Notes: a model not told the origin generated them from the letters alone. DNA of 64,000 nucleotides from Candidatus Lambdaproteobacteria bacterium RIFOXYD2_FULL_56_26 (GCA_001783715.1 MFNF01000001.1:248001-312000), one strand, 5' to 3'; numbered from the stretch's first letter, positions 26,016 to 35,588 are shown. A program made the numbers and translations.

Positions 26016-27191
26016 TTACAACTGAAAAGTTGTCTGGACAAATCGGTCCACTTTACCCAGCGCTGCTTGGGCGGCTTGGACCAGTTGTTGGGCCGCCGGT
26101 TCCGGTTCTTGGGTCAGTTCGAGGGGGCTCAGGGAGAGGCGGATGGTGCCTCGGATCTCTTCGTCGGTGAGGCCCAAGGCCTTGAGTGCCAAGGAGAGCT
26201 TTTTGGACCGGGCTTGGCAGGCGCTGCCCTGGCTGGCCAAGATTCCACGGGCGGCCAGATGGTGCAGCCAAACCTCTCCCAACAGCCCGGGCACCTGCAA
26301 AGAAAGAATGTGGGGAACCTGGAACCCGGTTTCCAGCCGCCGCAAGGAGGGCATCAGGCCCTTGGCGGTCAGCCAGAATCGGTCGCCCCAGGCCTGGACT
26401 GCCTGCCAATGGTCTTGACGGTGGGCCTCGGCCCAGTCGGCGGCCCAAGAGAGCCCCAGGCAGGCGGGGACGTTTTCGGTGCCCGAACGGAGCCCTCCTT
26501 CTTGTCCGCCCCCGTGGAGCAACGGTTCCAAAAGAAGGGGTCGAGTCAGGACCAACGCCGCACCGCCCCAAACCCCGTGGACCTTGTGCCCACTTACGCT
26601 GTAAAGATCAACCCCCCACAAGCCCAGCTCCGGCTTCAACTTGCCCAGGCCCTGGACCCCGTCGCTGTGAAACAGGGTCTTGGGGTTTTGGGCCTTGATC
26701 AGTTGGCCCAACGCCTTAAGGTCCTGGGTGGTCCCGGTTTCTCCATTGACCTGCCCGATCGAAACCAACCGGGTTTCTGCGGTCAGCTTGGCCTTGAGGT
26801 CCTCTGGGTCCACCTGTCCGGTCTTGGGGTGGATCCGGACCCAGTCCACCGGCCCGCCACGGTCTTGGTACCATGCGGCACATTCGGTGACCGCCTTGTG
26901 CTCCAAGGGACTGGTCAAAAAACGGCCCAGGTTTTTGGCCCCTCGGACCAGGGTCCCCTTGATGGCTAGATTGTCGGCCTCCGTGCCGGACCCACAAAAA
27001 ACGATCCCCTCCAAAGGCACCGAAAAAAGCCGGGCCAGGTCCCGGCGGGCCCAGTCCAATTCCTTTTTTTGGGTCATCCCCCAAGGGTGGACGGAGCTGG
27101 GGTTGGCGTGGGGCAATTGGGCATATCCGGCCAAGCGGGCCAGCAGGTCCGGGTGGGGCCTCGTGCTGGCGGCTGCGTCCAGGTAAAGCAT
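26016..27191 (-). CDS. Cysteine desulfurase (NifS/IscS family)
   Basis: 391 residues. A fold-type I PLP enzyme with YLDAAASTRPHPDLL at the N-terminus and CGSGTEADNLAIKG. The PLP lysine is in YSVSGHKVHGVWG, followed by GGGQEGGLRSGTEN; the active cysteine is in ASQGSACQARSKK. It takes sulfur from cysteine for Fe-S clusters, thiouridine or molybdopterin. It starts 2 bases after purQ ends. The last codons (VQTTFQL and stop) lie inside an IS-end-like sequence, so the natural C-terminus has probably been replaced by a few foreign residues. The catalytic core is complete, so activity is likely retained. Confidence 0.9.
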   Translation of the reverse strand: MLYLDAAASTRPHPDLLARLAGYAQLPHANPSSVHPWGMTQKKELDWARRDLARLFSVPLEGIVFCGSGTEADNLAIKGTLVRGAKNLGRFLTSPLEHKAVTECAAWYQDRGGPVDWVRIHPKTGQVDPEDLKAKLTAETRLVSIGQVNGETGTTQDLKALGQLIKAQNPKTLFHSDGVQGLGKLKPELGLWGVDLYSVSGHKVHGVWGGAALVLTRPLLLEPLLHGGGQEGGLRSGTENVPACLGLSWAADWAEAHRQDHWQAVQAWGDRFWLTAKGLMPSLRRLETGFQVPHILSLQVPGLLGEVWLHHLAARGILASQGSACQARSKKLSLALKALGLTDEEIRGTIRLSLSPLELTQEPEPAAQQLVQAAQAALGKVDRFVQTTFQL

Positions 27192-27193
27192 GG

Positions 27194-28003
27194 TCAGGAC
27201 TTCAGGTAACGGTAGGCATTACGGAAAAAGACCAGCCCTTCCCCTTCCTCTTGGCCTTGGGGCAGGCGGGTCCAGTGGGGGTGGTTGGTGTAATGGTTGT
27301 AGGCCTCCGGGTGGGGCATCAGGCCCATCACGTTCCCCCGAGCGTTGGTCAACCCGGCGATTTGCTTCCAAGAGCCGTTGGGGTTCTCCGGGTAATGGTC
27401 GGTCCGCTGGCCTTGGTCGTCAGTGTAATACAGCAGGTCCAGGTTCTGGGAGAGCAGCTTGGCTTCCGCCTCCGGGCTCCCCACCACGATCTTGCCTTCC
27501 CCGTGCCGGATGGGGAGGTAGAACCGGGAGCAGCCCTCGGTAAACACCGACTTGGACTTGGGGTTGATCCCCAGGTGCACCCACCGGTCTTCAAAAATGC
27601 CGCTGGAATTGTGGGTCAAACTGACCGACTGCCCGCCGGTCGCCAGTTCCTCAAAGGGCAACAGACCCAGCTTGACCATCAATTGGAAGCCGTTGCAGAT
27701 CCCCAAGACCAAGTTTCCGGCCTGGGAAAACTCGGCCAGCTGGTCCTTCAGTTCCCCCTCTCCATTGGCGCTGTACTTGTACCGGTTGGCCCCGACCCGG
27801 CCACTGCCCAAGTAGTCGCCGTCCAAGAATCCGCCGATAAAGATCAGGAAGTCGTAGTCTTGAAGGGAAACCTTGCCGCTTAAAAGGTCCAGGCTGTGGC
27901 GCACCTCGACCCTGGAGCCCCCCGCAGCGGTGCAGGCATAGGCGGTTTCCCGTTCGCAATTGAGGCCCAGTCCCGAGAGGATCAGGGTTCCTTTGTCATT
28001 CAT
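27194..28003 (-). CDS. purQ: Phosphoribosylformylglycinamidine synthase glutaminase subunit (PurQ-like)
   Basis: 269 residues from the ATG at 28003. It is a class I glutamine amidotransferase: GGFLDGDYLGSGRVGANRYK forms the oxyanion region, the nucleophile cysteine is in LVLGICNGFQLM, and the His-Glu pair is in GLMPHPEAYNHY. PurQ releases ammonia from glutamine for FGAM formation in purine synthesis. The length is somewhat above the usual 220-230 residues, with the longer C-terminal part seen in alpha/delta lineages. Its partners purL and purS are not in the window. It forms a leftward pair with the cysteine desulfurase and is divergent from glnD. Confidence 0.85.
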   Translation of the reverse strand: MNDKGTLILSGLGLNCERETAYACTAAGGSRVEVRHSLDLLSGKVSLQDYDFLIFIGGFLDGDYLGSGRVGANRYKYSANGEGELKDQLAEFSQAGNLVLGICNGFQLMVKLGLLPFEELATGGQSVSLTHNSSGIFEDRWVHLGINPKSKSVFTEGCSRFYLPIRHGEGKIVVGSPEAEAKLLSQNLDLLYYTDDQGQRTDHYPENPNGSWKQIAGLTNARGNVMGLMPHPEAYNHYTNHPHWTRLPQGQEEGEGLVFFRNAYRYLKS

Positions 28004-28128
28004 GGTCTTCCTAGTCTTTGGGGTTCGCCTCTTTTGTAACCGCTCCGGTTGATTCTGAAAAGCCCCGGCTTGACTTCTCCTTTGGCCCGGTAGAACAATG
28101 GCTAAACCCTTCACTTTTCCTGTTGTTC

Positions 28129-31100
28129 ATGAAAAATCGTTTTCTCTCCGCCGACAATCCTTTTGTCCAAGAATTTGACTGGACCCATGCTGCCACCTTG
28201 AACCTTAAGGAGCGGAAGGGATTTTTTGCGGAATTCTTTTTAAAGCAATGGGATAAGTTTTGTGCCCAAGAAGCAAAGCTGACCTTAAAACGGGGCAACG
28301 CCCTGGTCCAGGTGGAGCGGATCAGTGATTGGATGGACCAGTGGGTGATCTTCAGTTGGGCGGTGGTGCGCTCCGAAGAGCGGGAGGTGGTCCGGGAGCT
28401 GGCCAAGGAGAGTCAGTCCAAGCTGGGCTTTTTGCGTTCCGGGCTGCCGGCCAAAGAGATCAAAGTGGAGGAACTCCAGGGGCTGTTGTACCTGCCCGAC
28501 GGCAGCCGCTCCCCTATGGACCCTGCGGAATATGCCTACTACGACAAGCTGCTCCTGGAGCTGACCCAGGAGGTTGCTGGCGGGACTGAGGAACTGGAGT
28601 TGCTCGAAGAGACCCTGCCCAGCCTGAAAGACTACAAAAGCAGTGCTTCCGCCTACGACCGATGTTTTGCCCTGGTCGCCCGGGGCGGGTTTGGCCGCCG
28701 GGAATTGACCTTTTCTTCCGATGTGGACCTCGCTTATCTGGTGGACCCCAGCCGGTGCAGTCGGCTGATCCTGATGGTTTTGCAAGAGCTGATCCGCCGG
28801 TTGCAGGAACTGTTTGTGGAGATGCCGCTGGACATGGCCAGCCAGTACTTTGAGCTGGGCGAGGACCTGAGCCGGTTTGCGGAGACCGATGCACTGCACA
28901 CCATTCCCTCGATCCTGGAAGCCCGGGTGATCCAGGGCAGTCAGAAGACGCTCAAGGCCTTTCAGGACCAAATGCGGGCGATGTGCCCCCAGGAAAAGAT
29001 GGTCCGGTACCTCAAGTCCCAGGTGGGGGTTTTGCACCAGGACCGGTTGGACGAATTGGAGATCAAGGAAGGCCGGGGCGGGCTGCGACACATGCAGTAT
29101 GCCAACTGGATGGTTTTGGTCCTGCTCAACCCCAAAAAGACCCGGTCCCTGGAGATCGCCCAAGGGCTGTTGGCGATGGGTTGGATCACCAAGGTCGAGG
29201 CGGAGCTGTTGAGCCAGGGGCTGGAATTCTTTTTGGACCTGCGCAACTTTCTGGGCCTCTTTGAACGGTACAAACCCCAGTTGACGGCAATGGGGGAAGT
29301 GCAGTTGGCCAAGGAGTCCCTCAAGGTGGACCGGTTCAACGACCGGGCGGCCATGGCCTACCTGAAGCTCAAAGACCGGTTCACCACCGTGGACCAGCTG
29401 GACCGGTTCCGGCTCAATACGGTCACCCAGCTGGACCGGATCGCCGACAAGATTATGTCTCGGGTGCTCGACCGGAACATTGAGGAACGGTTGGAAGGCT
29501 TTTTGTTGGTCAAACACCTGGGCTCCAACGAGGTGCAGAAGCTGTTGCCCTATTCGGCCTCCAAAAAGCGAGCGTTGGGGGAAAATCTTTCGCTCTTTTT
29601 GGACTGGGACAACCTTTACGAGCTGTTTTTGTACCTAGCCAAAAACGGCAACAACCTCAGCCCCCAGTTGGCCGAAGACTTTTCGGGGCTTCTGGGTGAG
29701 CTTTGGTCCCAGCGGGCGGAGATTCCCCCGGGGCCGCTCAAGGTCTTTATTTACGAATTTTTCCAGGCTGAATACACCGCCCAAGCGGCCAGCCAGATGT
29801 TGGAAATCGCCTTGCCCTTAGACTCTGAAGGCCGGGCTCGGACGTTTTTGGGACTGTTCCTGCCCGAGGTCAACCAAATGCGATACCTGCTGCGCAACAC
29901 CGAGGTGCACCAGTACCCCCTGTGCCTGCACTCCCTGAAGGCGCTGCGGCAGATGGAGCTGGAGATGGCCCGGTTCAGGAAGCGGGAGCCGGAACTCTGG
30001 CGCTTTTTGACTCGGGAAGACTTTTTTGCCCTCAAGTGGTCGGTGCTGTTCCATGACCTGGGCAAGATCAACCCCTACAAGGACCATGAGGAGCAAGGCC
30101 CCAAGCTGGCCAACCTGATGTTGGGGCGGTTGGGGTTCGATGAGAACTCGGACCTGCTCGACCAGATCAGGCTTTTGATCCAGCACCACCAATCCATGGT
30201 CCGGTTTGCCAAACTTTCGACCCACATGGACTTGGGGATCCTCAAGTTTTTTGAATTGGCCCAACGGGACCCCAGGCGGTTGATCCTGCTTTATCTGGTC
30301 AACCTTTCGGACTTTAAGTCGGTCAACGACAAGATGGCCGAAAAGGCGGGGTTCCTGGAGGACTTTTTTGAACGGACCTTGAGCATCTTGGAGGAGTTCC
30401 GCCGCCGGGGCAACCAGAGGAGCCTGACCCAGATCACTAACGACTTTTTGGACCGGAAGGTGGAGGAGCAAAAGGAACTGGTGGTGCTGGACCTCTTGCT
30501 GCGCCAGTGTTGCCACAAGAGCCTCGATGAGGTGGTCTTGACCCCGCTGGCGAGTCTGGCCCCCAAGGCGGCCGAAGGGCTGGGGAAAAACCGCAAGGAA
30601 TTGGGCAGCTCGATCCACTACCTGAACCTGGGAGAATTGGACGTTAAGTCACTGGAAAAACATTATTTCAGATTCGTCCGCCTGCTCAAGGACCACCTCA
30701 ACCCGGAAGAACGGTTTCAGCTGGCCCAGCCTTATGTCAGCGACTGGGACTGGTTTTTTGCCACCATCCCCAACCGCTACCTGTTGAGCGCCGACCCCCA
30801 ACGGTTGGCAAGGCAGTTGATCGACTTCGACGGATACAACAAATCAGCGCTGCGGTTTTCTTTTGTCAAAGGGGATGCCGGTGAGTACGATAGCTTTTTG
30901 TTTTATGCGATGAACGACTTGAGCCTCCAGGCAAAGATCGCCTTTGCCCTGAACTCCAAGGGAATCAACCTGGAGCAGGGCAAGATCAATCAGGTCCGTT
31001 ACGCCGGGGGACAAATCGGGATCGTCGGCTTTTTCCAGGGTACCAACAGCCACAAAGCGGAAGTGACGGCGGTCGAGCTGGAATCGACCATCGCCAACCT

Positions 31101-31473
31101 GGTGCTGCCCGACCTGGGCAGGCCCAGTTGGGCCCACAAGACCCCCTCGAAGATCCAGGTCCAATATATGTTGGAACGGGAGAAGGGGTATGTGGTGGTG
31201 GAACGGGAAAAGGGCCGCTTTGAACGGGTCACCCAAGAAGTTTGGGCGGTCAAGGTCAGTATGCTTGACACCACCTACGGTTACTTTAAGATCATGGCGG
31301 CTCTGGACTCTTTGGGTGTAATGCCGCTGCAGGTAACGGTCAACACGGTGGGCAACCAGATTGTGGACTACTTTTACGTCTCCACCCCAGACCGGACCAA
31401 GTTGGTGGACCAGGACTTTGAAACCGTCTTGGGCCGCTTTTTGAACTCCGAGATCCAGTCCCAAGGGATTTAG
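28129..31473 (+). CDS. glnD: [Protein-PII] uridylyltransferase/uridylyl-removing enzyme GlnD
   Basis: 1114 residues from the ATG at 28129; the frame is open back to a TTG at 28018, so up to 37 more residues are possible. The nucleotidyltransferase domain shows ARGGFGRRELTFSSDVDLAY. A GlnD-type helical linker follows, then the HD hydrolase (LFHDLGKINPYKDHEEQG, LLIQHHQSM) and two C-terminal ACT-like regions (about 930-1010 and 1050-1110). The enzyme uridylylates PII proteins under nitrogen limitation and reverses it when glutamine is high. The protein is longer than the E. coli enzyme (about 890 residues). It heads a rightward run with hom. Confidence 0.88.
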   Translation: MKNRFLSADNPFVQEFDWTHAATLNLKERKGFFAEFFLKQWDKFCAQEAKLTLKRGNALVQVERISDWMDQWVIFSWAVVRSEEREVVRELAKESQSKLGFLRSGLPAKEIKVEELQGLLYLPDGSRSPMDPAEYAYYDKLLLELTQEVAGGTEELELLEETLPSLKDYKSSASAYDRCFALVARGGFGRRELTFSSDVDLAYLVDPSRCSRLILMVLQELIRRLQELFVEMPLDMASQYFELGEDLSRFAETDALHTIPSILEARVIQGSQKTLKAFQDQMRAMCPQEKMVRYLKSQVGVLHQDRLDELEIKEGRGGLRHMQYANWMVLVLLNPKKTRSLEIAQGLLAMGWITKVEAELLSQGLEFFLDLRNFLGLFERYKPQLTAMGEVQLAKESLKVDRFNDRAAMAYLKLKDRFTTVDQLDRFRLNTVTQLDRIADKIMSRVLDRNIEERLEGFLLVKHLGSNEVQKLLPYSASKKRALGENLSLFLDWDNLYELFLYLAKNGNNLSPQLAEDFSGLLGELWSQRAEIPPGPLKVFIYEFFQAEYTAQAASQMLEIALPLDSEGRARTFLGLFLPEVNQMRYLLRNTEVHQYPLCLHSLKALRQMELEMARFRKREPELWRFLTREDFFALKWSVLFHDLGKINPYKDHEEQGPKLANLMLGRLGFDENSDLLDQIRLLIQHHQSMVRFAKLSTHMDLGILKFFELAQRDPRRLILLYLVNLSDFKSVNDKMAEKAGFLEDFFERTLSILEEFRRRGNQRSLTQITNDFLDRKVEEQKELVVLDLLLRQCCHKSLDEVVLTPLASLAPKAAEGLGKNRKELGSSIHYLNLGELDVKSLEKHYFRFVRLLKDHLNPEERFQLAQPYVSDWDWFFATIPNRYLLSADPQRLARQLIDFDGYNKSALRFSFVKGDAGEYDSFLFYAMNDLSLQAKIAFALNSKGINLEQGKINQVRYAGGQIGIVGFFQGTNSHKAEVTAVELESTIANLVLPDLGRPSWAHKTPSKIQVQYMLEREKGYVVVEREKGRFERVTQEVWAVKVSMLDTTYGYFKIMAALDSLGVMPLQVTVNTVGNQIVDYFYVSTPDRTKLVDQDFETVLGRFLNSEIQSQGI

Positions 31474-31523
31474 ACAGTCTTTACGATACAACGGCAGAAC
31501 AACCCAGGATGGGAGGAACCCCC

Positions 31524-32828
31524 TTGAAGCAAATTAAAATCGGGATCTTTGGTTTGGGCACCGTCGGCGGCGGTGTGGTGGAACAGTTGCGGGAAAACCG
31601 GGAGTTGCTCAAGGCGAGAACCGGGACCGATCTGGTCATCCTCAAGGCGGTGGTCGCCAACCCCAGCAAGCCACGGCCCTTTGACCTCGGCCCGATCGAG
31701 GTTTCCGGGGACCCGAATTTTATTTTGGACGACCCGGAAATCGATGTGGTGATCGAACTGATGGGCGGGGTCACCTTGGCCAAGGAGATTTTGCTGCGGA
31801 GCTTTGTTTCGGGCAAGACGGTGATCACCGCCAACAAGGCGCTGCTGGCCGAATGTGCCGAAGAGGTCTTTGAAGCGGCTTATGAGCACCATGCCCTGCT
31901 GGGGTTTGAGGCAGCGGTGGCCGGGGCGATTCCGGTGATCCGGGTGATCAAGGAAGGGCTGGCCGGGGACCGGATCACCGAGGTTTCAGGGATCATCAAC
32001 GGCACCGCCAACTACATCCTGACCTCGATGAGCAAAAAGGGAGAGGACTTCCAAAAGGCCCTGGGCAAGGCTCAGGAGAAAGGTTACGCCGAAGCGGACC
32101 CGACCTTTGACGTGGAAGGGGTGGATACGGCCCACAAGCTACTGGTGCTTATGTGCATCGCCTTCGGGGGGATTTTTGACTTCAAGGAATTGTACACCGA
32201 AGGGATCACCAAGATCGAGCCGGTGGACATTGAGATTGCTGCCGGGTTTGGCTATGTGATCAAGTTGCTGGGCAAGGCCAAAGAAGTGGGCGGCAAGGTG
32301 GAAGGCCGGGTGCATCCGACCTTGGTCCCCGAAGACCAGATGCTGGCCAGCGTGGACGGAGCCTTTAATGCCGTCAAGCTCTCGGGGAACTTTTCGGGGC
32401 CGATCGTCTCTTATGGCCGGGGAGCCGGGGCCAGACCCACCGCTTCGGCCGTAGTGGCGGACTTGGTTTCTCTGGTCCGGCAGCGGGAAAGCGAGACTTC
32501 GCCGGTGCCGCCCTTGTCCTTGATGTCCGAGAAGCTCAAACACCGCAAACTGATGCCTATGGCGGAGGTGTTGTCCGAATATTACCTGCGGTTTTCGGTG
32601 GAAGACAAGGTGGGGGTTTTGGCCGAATTGACCCGAGTGTTGGGCAGCCACAACATTTCGATTGCTTCGATGATCCAGCGCAGTCGCTCCGAAGAGGGTG
32701 GCCCGGTGTTCGTGGTGTTTTTCACCCACGAGGCCTTGGAAAGGGACGTGGTCGAGGCGCTTAAGACCCTGGACCAGTTGCCTTTTATCGCCCAGCCGAC
32801 CCGGATGATCCGGGTGGATCCATCTTAA
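31524..32828 (+). CDS. hom: Homoserine dehydrogenase
   Basis: 434 residues from the TTG at 31524. GGAGGAA lies 5 bases upstream of that TTG and inside the longer alternative frame that starts ATG at 31509, so the TTG is preferred; it also gives the family-like MKQIKIGIFGLGTVGGG. The NAD(P)-binding domain is followed by KTVITANKALLA, the catalytic SGIINGTANYILTSM and EADPTFDVEGVDTAHKL, and a C-terminal ACT domain (VEDKVGVLAELTRVLGSH) for threonine feedback. It reduces aspartate semialdehyde to homoserine for Thr and Met synthesis. Confidence 0.96.
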   Translation: MKQIKIGIFGLGTVGGGVVEQLRENRELLKARTGTDLVILKAVVANPSKPRPFDLGPIEVSGDPNFILDDPEIDVVIELMGGVTLAKEILLRSFVSGKTVITANKALLAECAEEVFEAAYEHHALLGFEAAVAGAIPVIRVIKEGLAGDRITEVSGIINGTANYILTSMSKKGEDFQKALGKAQEKGYAEADPTFDVEGVDTAHKLLVLMCIAFGGIFDFKELYTEGITKIEPVDIEIAAGFGYVIKLLGKAKEVGGKVEGRVHPTLVPEDQMLASVDGAFNAVKLSGNFSGPIVSYGRGAGARPTASAVVADLVSLVRQRESETSPVPPLSLMSEKLKHRKLMPMAEVLSEYYLRFSVEDKVGVLAELTRVLGSHNISIASMIQRSRSEEGGPVFVVFFTHEALERDVVEALKTLDQLPFIAQPTRMIRVDPS

Positions 32829-32859
32829 AATTTAAAAGCCTAGGCCTTGGGGGAGGGGA

Positions 32860-34836
32860 ATGAAGCTTCTGGTTGTTGATGACAGCGCCATGATGCGCAA
32901 GATCATTCGGACCGAATTGGAGTCTGCGGGCTACCAAGTGGCCGACGCTCAAGACGGTGTCGAAGCCTTGGCCAAGGTGCTGGAATTTGGTCCCGACTTG
33001 ATTACACTGGACGTGGACATGCCCAAGCTCAACGGGTATGACACCTGCTTCCAACTTCGTACCCAGCCGCTTTACAACCAATATGCCACCGTTCCGGTGG
33101 TCTTTGTTACCGCCAATGACACCTTTGAAGGCCGCAACAAGGGCTTTGAGGTTGGAGGATCCGAATTCATCACCAAGCCCTTTTTGCGGGGGGAAATCAG
33201 CAGTACCGTGGACCGGATCCTCAACCCCAAGTCCCACATGGAAGGGGTGCGGGTGTTGGTGGTCGAAGACAGCCAAGTGGCCAGACAACTGCTGGACAAC
33301 CTGCTGCGTGCCGAAGGGATCAAAACCGTATTGGCCCAAAACGGGGTTGAGGCGTTGGAGTTGCTCAAAAAGGAGCACCAACGGATCGATTTGGTGATCA
33401 CCGACTACATGATGCCCGAGATGCAGGGGGACGAGCTTTGCATCAAGATCCGCAACGACCTGGGCAACAAAAGCCTGCCGGTGATTTTTCTCTCCGCCAT
33501 GGGCGAGCGGGATTCGATCCTCAATATCTTCAAGGCCGGGGCCAGTGACTATATAGTCAAGCCCTTTGCCAAGGAAGAACTTTTGGCCCGGATTCGGGTG
33601 CACCTGGAGGCAAGGCGGCTGAATAAACTGCTGGAAAACCAAGTGATGGAGCTTAAAAAGCTCAACAAACTTAAAGACGAGTTTTTGGCCATCACCTCCC
33701 ACGACTTACGGGCGCCGCTCAACGGGATCATGGGCTTCAGCCAACTGCTGGCCGAGGATGACAACCTGACCGACCTGCAAAAGGAGTTTTTGGGTCACAT
33801 CTTCAGTTCCGGGGAATTTTTGCTGGAGCTGATCGGCGACATCCTCTACCTGGGCCGGATCAACTCCGAGACCGGGGACTTGGACTTCAAGCCGATCAAC
33901 CTGCAACAGGTGATCGAATCCTCCACCCAAACCCTGCGGCACATGGCGACCCCCAAGGGGCAAAGCTTGGTGATCCTCAACGAAACCACCCAGGCCCCGA
34001 TCATCTCCGGGGATTCCGGTTCCTTGATGCGGGTCTTCAACAACCTGCTTTCCAACGCCATCAAGTTTACCCCCAACGGCGGGGAGATTCGCCAGATCAT
34101 TAAGACCCTGCCCGGCGGTGCGGTTGCGGTTTCGGTGATCGACAGCGGGATCGGGATTCCCCCAGAAAAGATTCCTCTTTTGTTCGACAAGTTTTCCAAA
34201 GCCAGTCGGGCGGGAACCGCCGGAGAAAAAAGCACCGGCTTGGGGCTTTCGATCACCAAGGAACTGGTCGAACGGCACCTGGGCCAAGTGGAGGTATATT
34301 CGGTGGTTGGCGAAGGCACCCGTTTTACCGTCACCTTCCCGGCTTACAAGACCCCCGGCTCCCAGATCCAGGCCCCGGTTGCGAGCCTGCCGCCTGCGGA
34401 GGTCAAAAACGTTGCCCCCGACCAGCCCCAACTGGACCCTTTGGTCAAAACCCACTGTTTGCTGGTCGATGACAACCAGTTGAACCTCAAGCTGGGCTCC
34501 ACGGTATTAAAAAAGATCGGCTTTACCGTTGATCTGGCTAAGGACGGGCAAGAGGCGGTGCTGAAGTACATCGAATACAAGATGCAAAACCGGCCGCTGG
34601 ACTTGGTGTTTATGGACATCCGTATGCCGGTCTTAGACGGGCTGGAGGCGACCAAACGGATCCGGGAATTTGAGTCCCACAAAAAGTTGACCCCCACCCC
34701 GATCTTCGCCATGACCGCCGGGACCACGGATGGGGAAAAGCAACGTTGCATGGAAGTGGGGATGACCGAGTTTTTGAGCAAACCGATCAATCTGGTCCAG
34801 CTCAACGAGGTGGTTGCCCCTTGGCAGAAGAAATAG
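32860..34836 (+). CDS. Hybrid histidine kinase: REC-REC-HisKA-HATPase-REC
   Basis: 658 residues, no transmembrane helix and no sensor domain. Domain order: receiver 1 (1-122; phospho-acceptor D51 in LDVDMP), receiver 2 (about 128-250; VVEDS and TDYMMPEM), HisKA with the phospho-histidine at H281 (SHDLRAPL), HATPase (N box NLLSNAIKFTPNG, G1 DSGIGIP, F FDKFSKAS, G2 GLGLSITK), linker, receiver 3 (about 525-655; MDIRMPVLDG). Input must come through phosphorylation of the N-terminal receivers by other kinases. The organisation suits a phosphorelay hub controlling motility, biofilm or development. It is 31 bases after hom. Confidence 0.93.
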   Translation: MKLLVVDDSAMMRKIIRTELESAGYQVADAQDGVEALAKVLEFGPDLITLDVDMPKLNGYDTCFQLRTQPLYNQYATVPVVFVTANDTFEGRNKGFEVGGSEFITKPFLRGEISSTVDRILNPKSHMEGVRVLVVEDSQVARQLLDNLLRAEGIKTVLAQNGVEALELLKKEHQRIDLVITDYMMPEMQGDELCIKIRNDLGNKSLPVIFLSAMGERDSILNIFKAGASDYIVKPFAKEELLARIRVHLEARRLNKLLENQVMELKKLNKLKDEFLAITSHDLRAPLNGIMGFSQLLAEDDNLTDLQKEFLGHIFSSGEFLLELIGDILYLGRINSETGDLDFKPINLQQVIESSTQTLRHMATPKGQSLVILNETTQAPIISGDSGSLMRVFNNLLSNAIKFTPNGGEIRQIIKTLPGGAVAVSVIDSGIGIPPEKIPLLFDKFSKASRAGTAGEKSTGLGLSITKELVERHLGQVEVYSVVGEGTRFTVTFPAYKTPGSQIQAPVASLPPAEVKNVAPDQPQLDPLVKTHCLLVDDNQLNLKLGSTVLKKIGFTVDLAKDGQEAVLKYIEYKMQNRPLDLVFMDIRMPVLDGLEATKRIREFESHKKLTPTPIFAMTAGTTDGEKQRCMEVGMTEFLSKPINLVQLNEVVAPWQKK

Positions 34837-34913
34837 GGCTTGGCAGACTGGTGATAAATCGATAGCCTGAGAAAATATTCTAGGTGCTTACCCTATTTCC
34901 TACTGAGTCGCTG

Positions 34914-35585
34914 ATGAGTCAATCCCCTGAAATCATAAAAGCAGTGAGCCAAGGTGCGGAAACCTCCAAGCCTCCGATGGACGACTTTTTTTTCCATGCG
35001 GTGGGCTATGTGGACCGGCACAAGCCTGTTTTTATCGGAATCGCCGTCGCCCTGTTGGTTGTACTCCTGGGGGGGATCGGCTTTTTTGAGTGGAGCAAGA
35101 CACAGACCCAAAAGCGAAGCGAAGCGCTCTACGAACTGGAAGCCCTGGCCAGAACTCCGGCCAAGGTGGACGCAGCCTTGAACGGTTTGGAGCAGTTCGC
35201 CAAAGAGAACTCCGGCAGCCCCCAAGCCCACATGGCCCGCCTGTTGACCGCCAACCTTCGAGTCCAAAAAAAGGACTTCCTCAAAGCCGGGTTTGAGCTG
35301 GAACAGCTGTTGAACGAGCTTTCGCCTGAAAACGGGATGTACGTACTGGTCCAGATCTATCTGTCGAACCTGCTCCGGGACCAAGGCAAGCCACAAGAGG
35401 CGTTGGCCGTCCTGGAACGGGGCAAGGGCCAAGTGATGGAAGATGCGCTGCTGCTTGAAAAAGGGGAAACCCTGATGGTTTTGGACAAAAAAGCCGAAGC
35501 CAAGACCCAACTCACCCGCCTTATGCAGGCCTATCCCGACTCGTTGTACAAACAACGGGCCCAACAACTGCTCGAACTGCTCTAG
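34914..35585 (+). CDS. TPR-containing single-pass membrane protein (YfgM-like)
   Basis: 223 residues from the ATG at 34914. About 35 polar residues precede one transmembrane helix (PVFIGIAVALLVVLLGGIGFF), after which the chain is helical with TPR-like repeats (ALNGLEQFAKENSGSPQAHM, ARLLTANLRVQKKDFLKAG and AEAKTQLTRLMQAYPDSLYK). The layout of N-terminal helix and periplasmic TPR domain matches the YfgM/tetratricopeptide family, which assists the Sec translocon with chaperones. That assignment is by architecture. It sits 3 bases before rpoZ. Confidence 0.68.
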   Translation: MSQSPEIIKAVSQGAETSKPPMDDFFFHAVGYVDRHKPVFIGIAVALLVVLLGGIGFFEWSKTQTQKRSEALYELEALARTPAKVDAALNGLEQFAKENSGSPQAHMARLLTANLRVQKKDFLKAGFELEQLLNELSPENGMYVLVQIYLSNLLRDQGKPQEALAVLERGKGQVMEDALLLEKGETLMVLDKKAEAKTQLTRLMQAYPDSLYKQRAQQLLELL

Positions 35586-35588
35586 CCC

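Larger units (their letters stand above)
21593..26040. mobile_element. IS-bounded segment carrying the radical SAM operon
   Basis: The left edge has TGTCCAGAGAA (21593-21603). The right edge ends TTGTCTGGACA, whose complement is TGTCCAGACAA (26040-26030). These 11-base ends match at 10 positions and are inverted, like terminal repeats. A 5'-truncated IS3-type transposase gene lies just inside the right end. Between them are two radical SAM genes and a UPF0104-like gene, all AT-rich. The structure suggests an IS element whose interior was replaced, or a decayed composite transposon. The segment 21604-21827 holds no gene. Target-site duplications were not identified. Confidence 0.45.
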
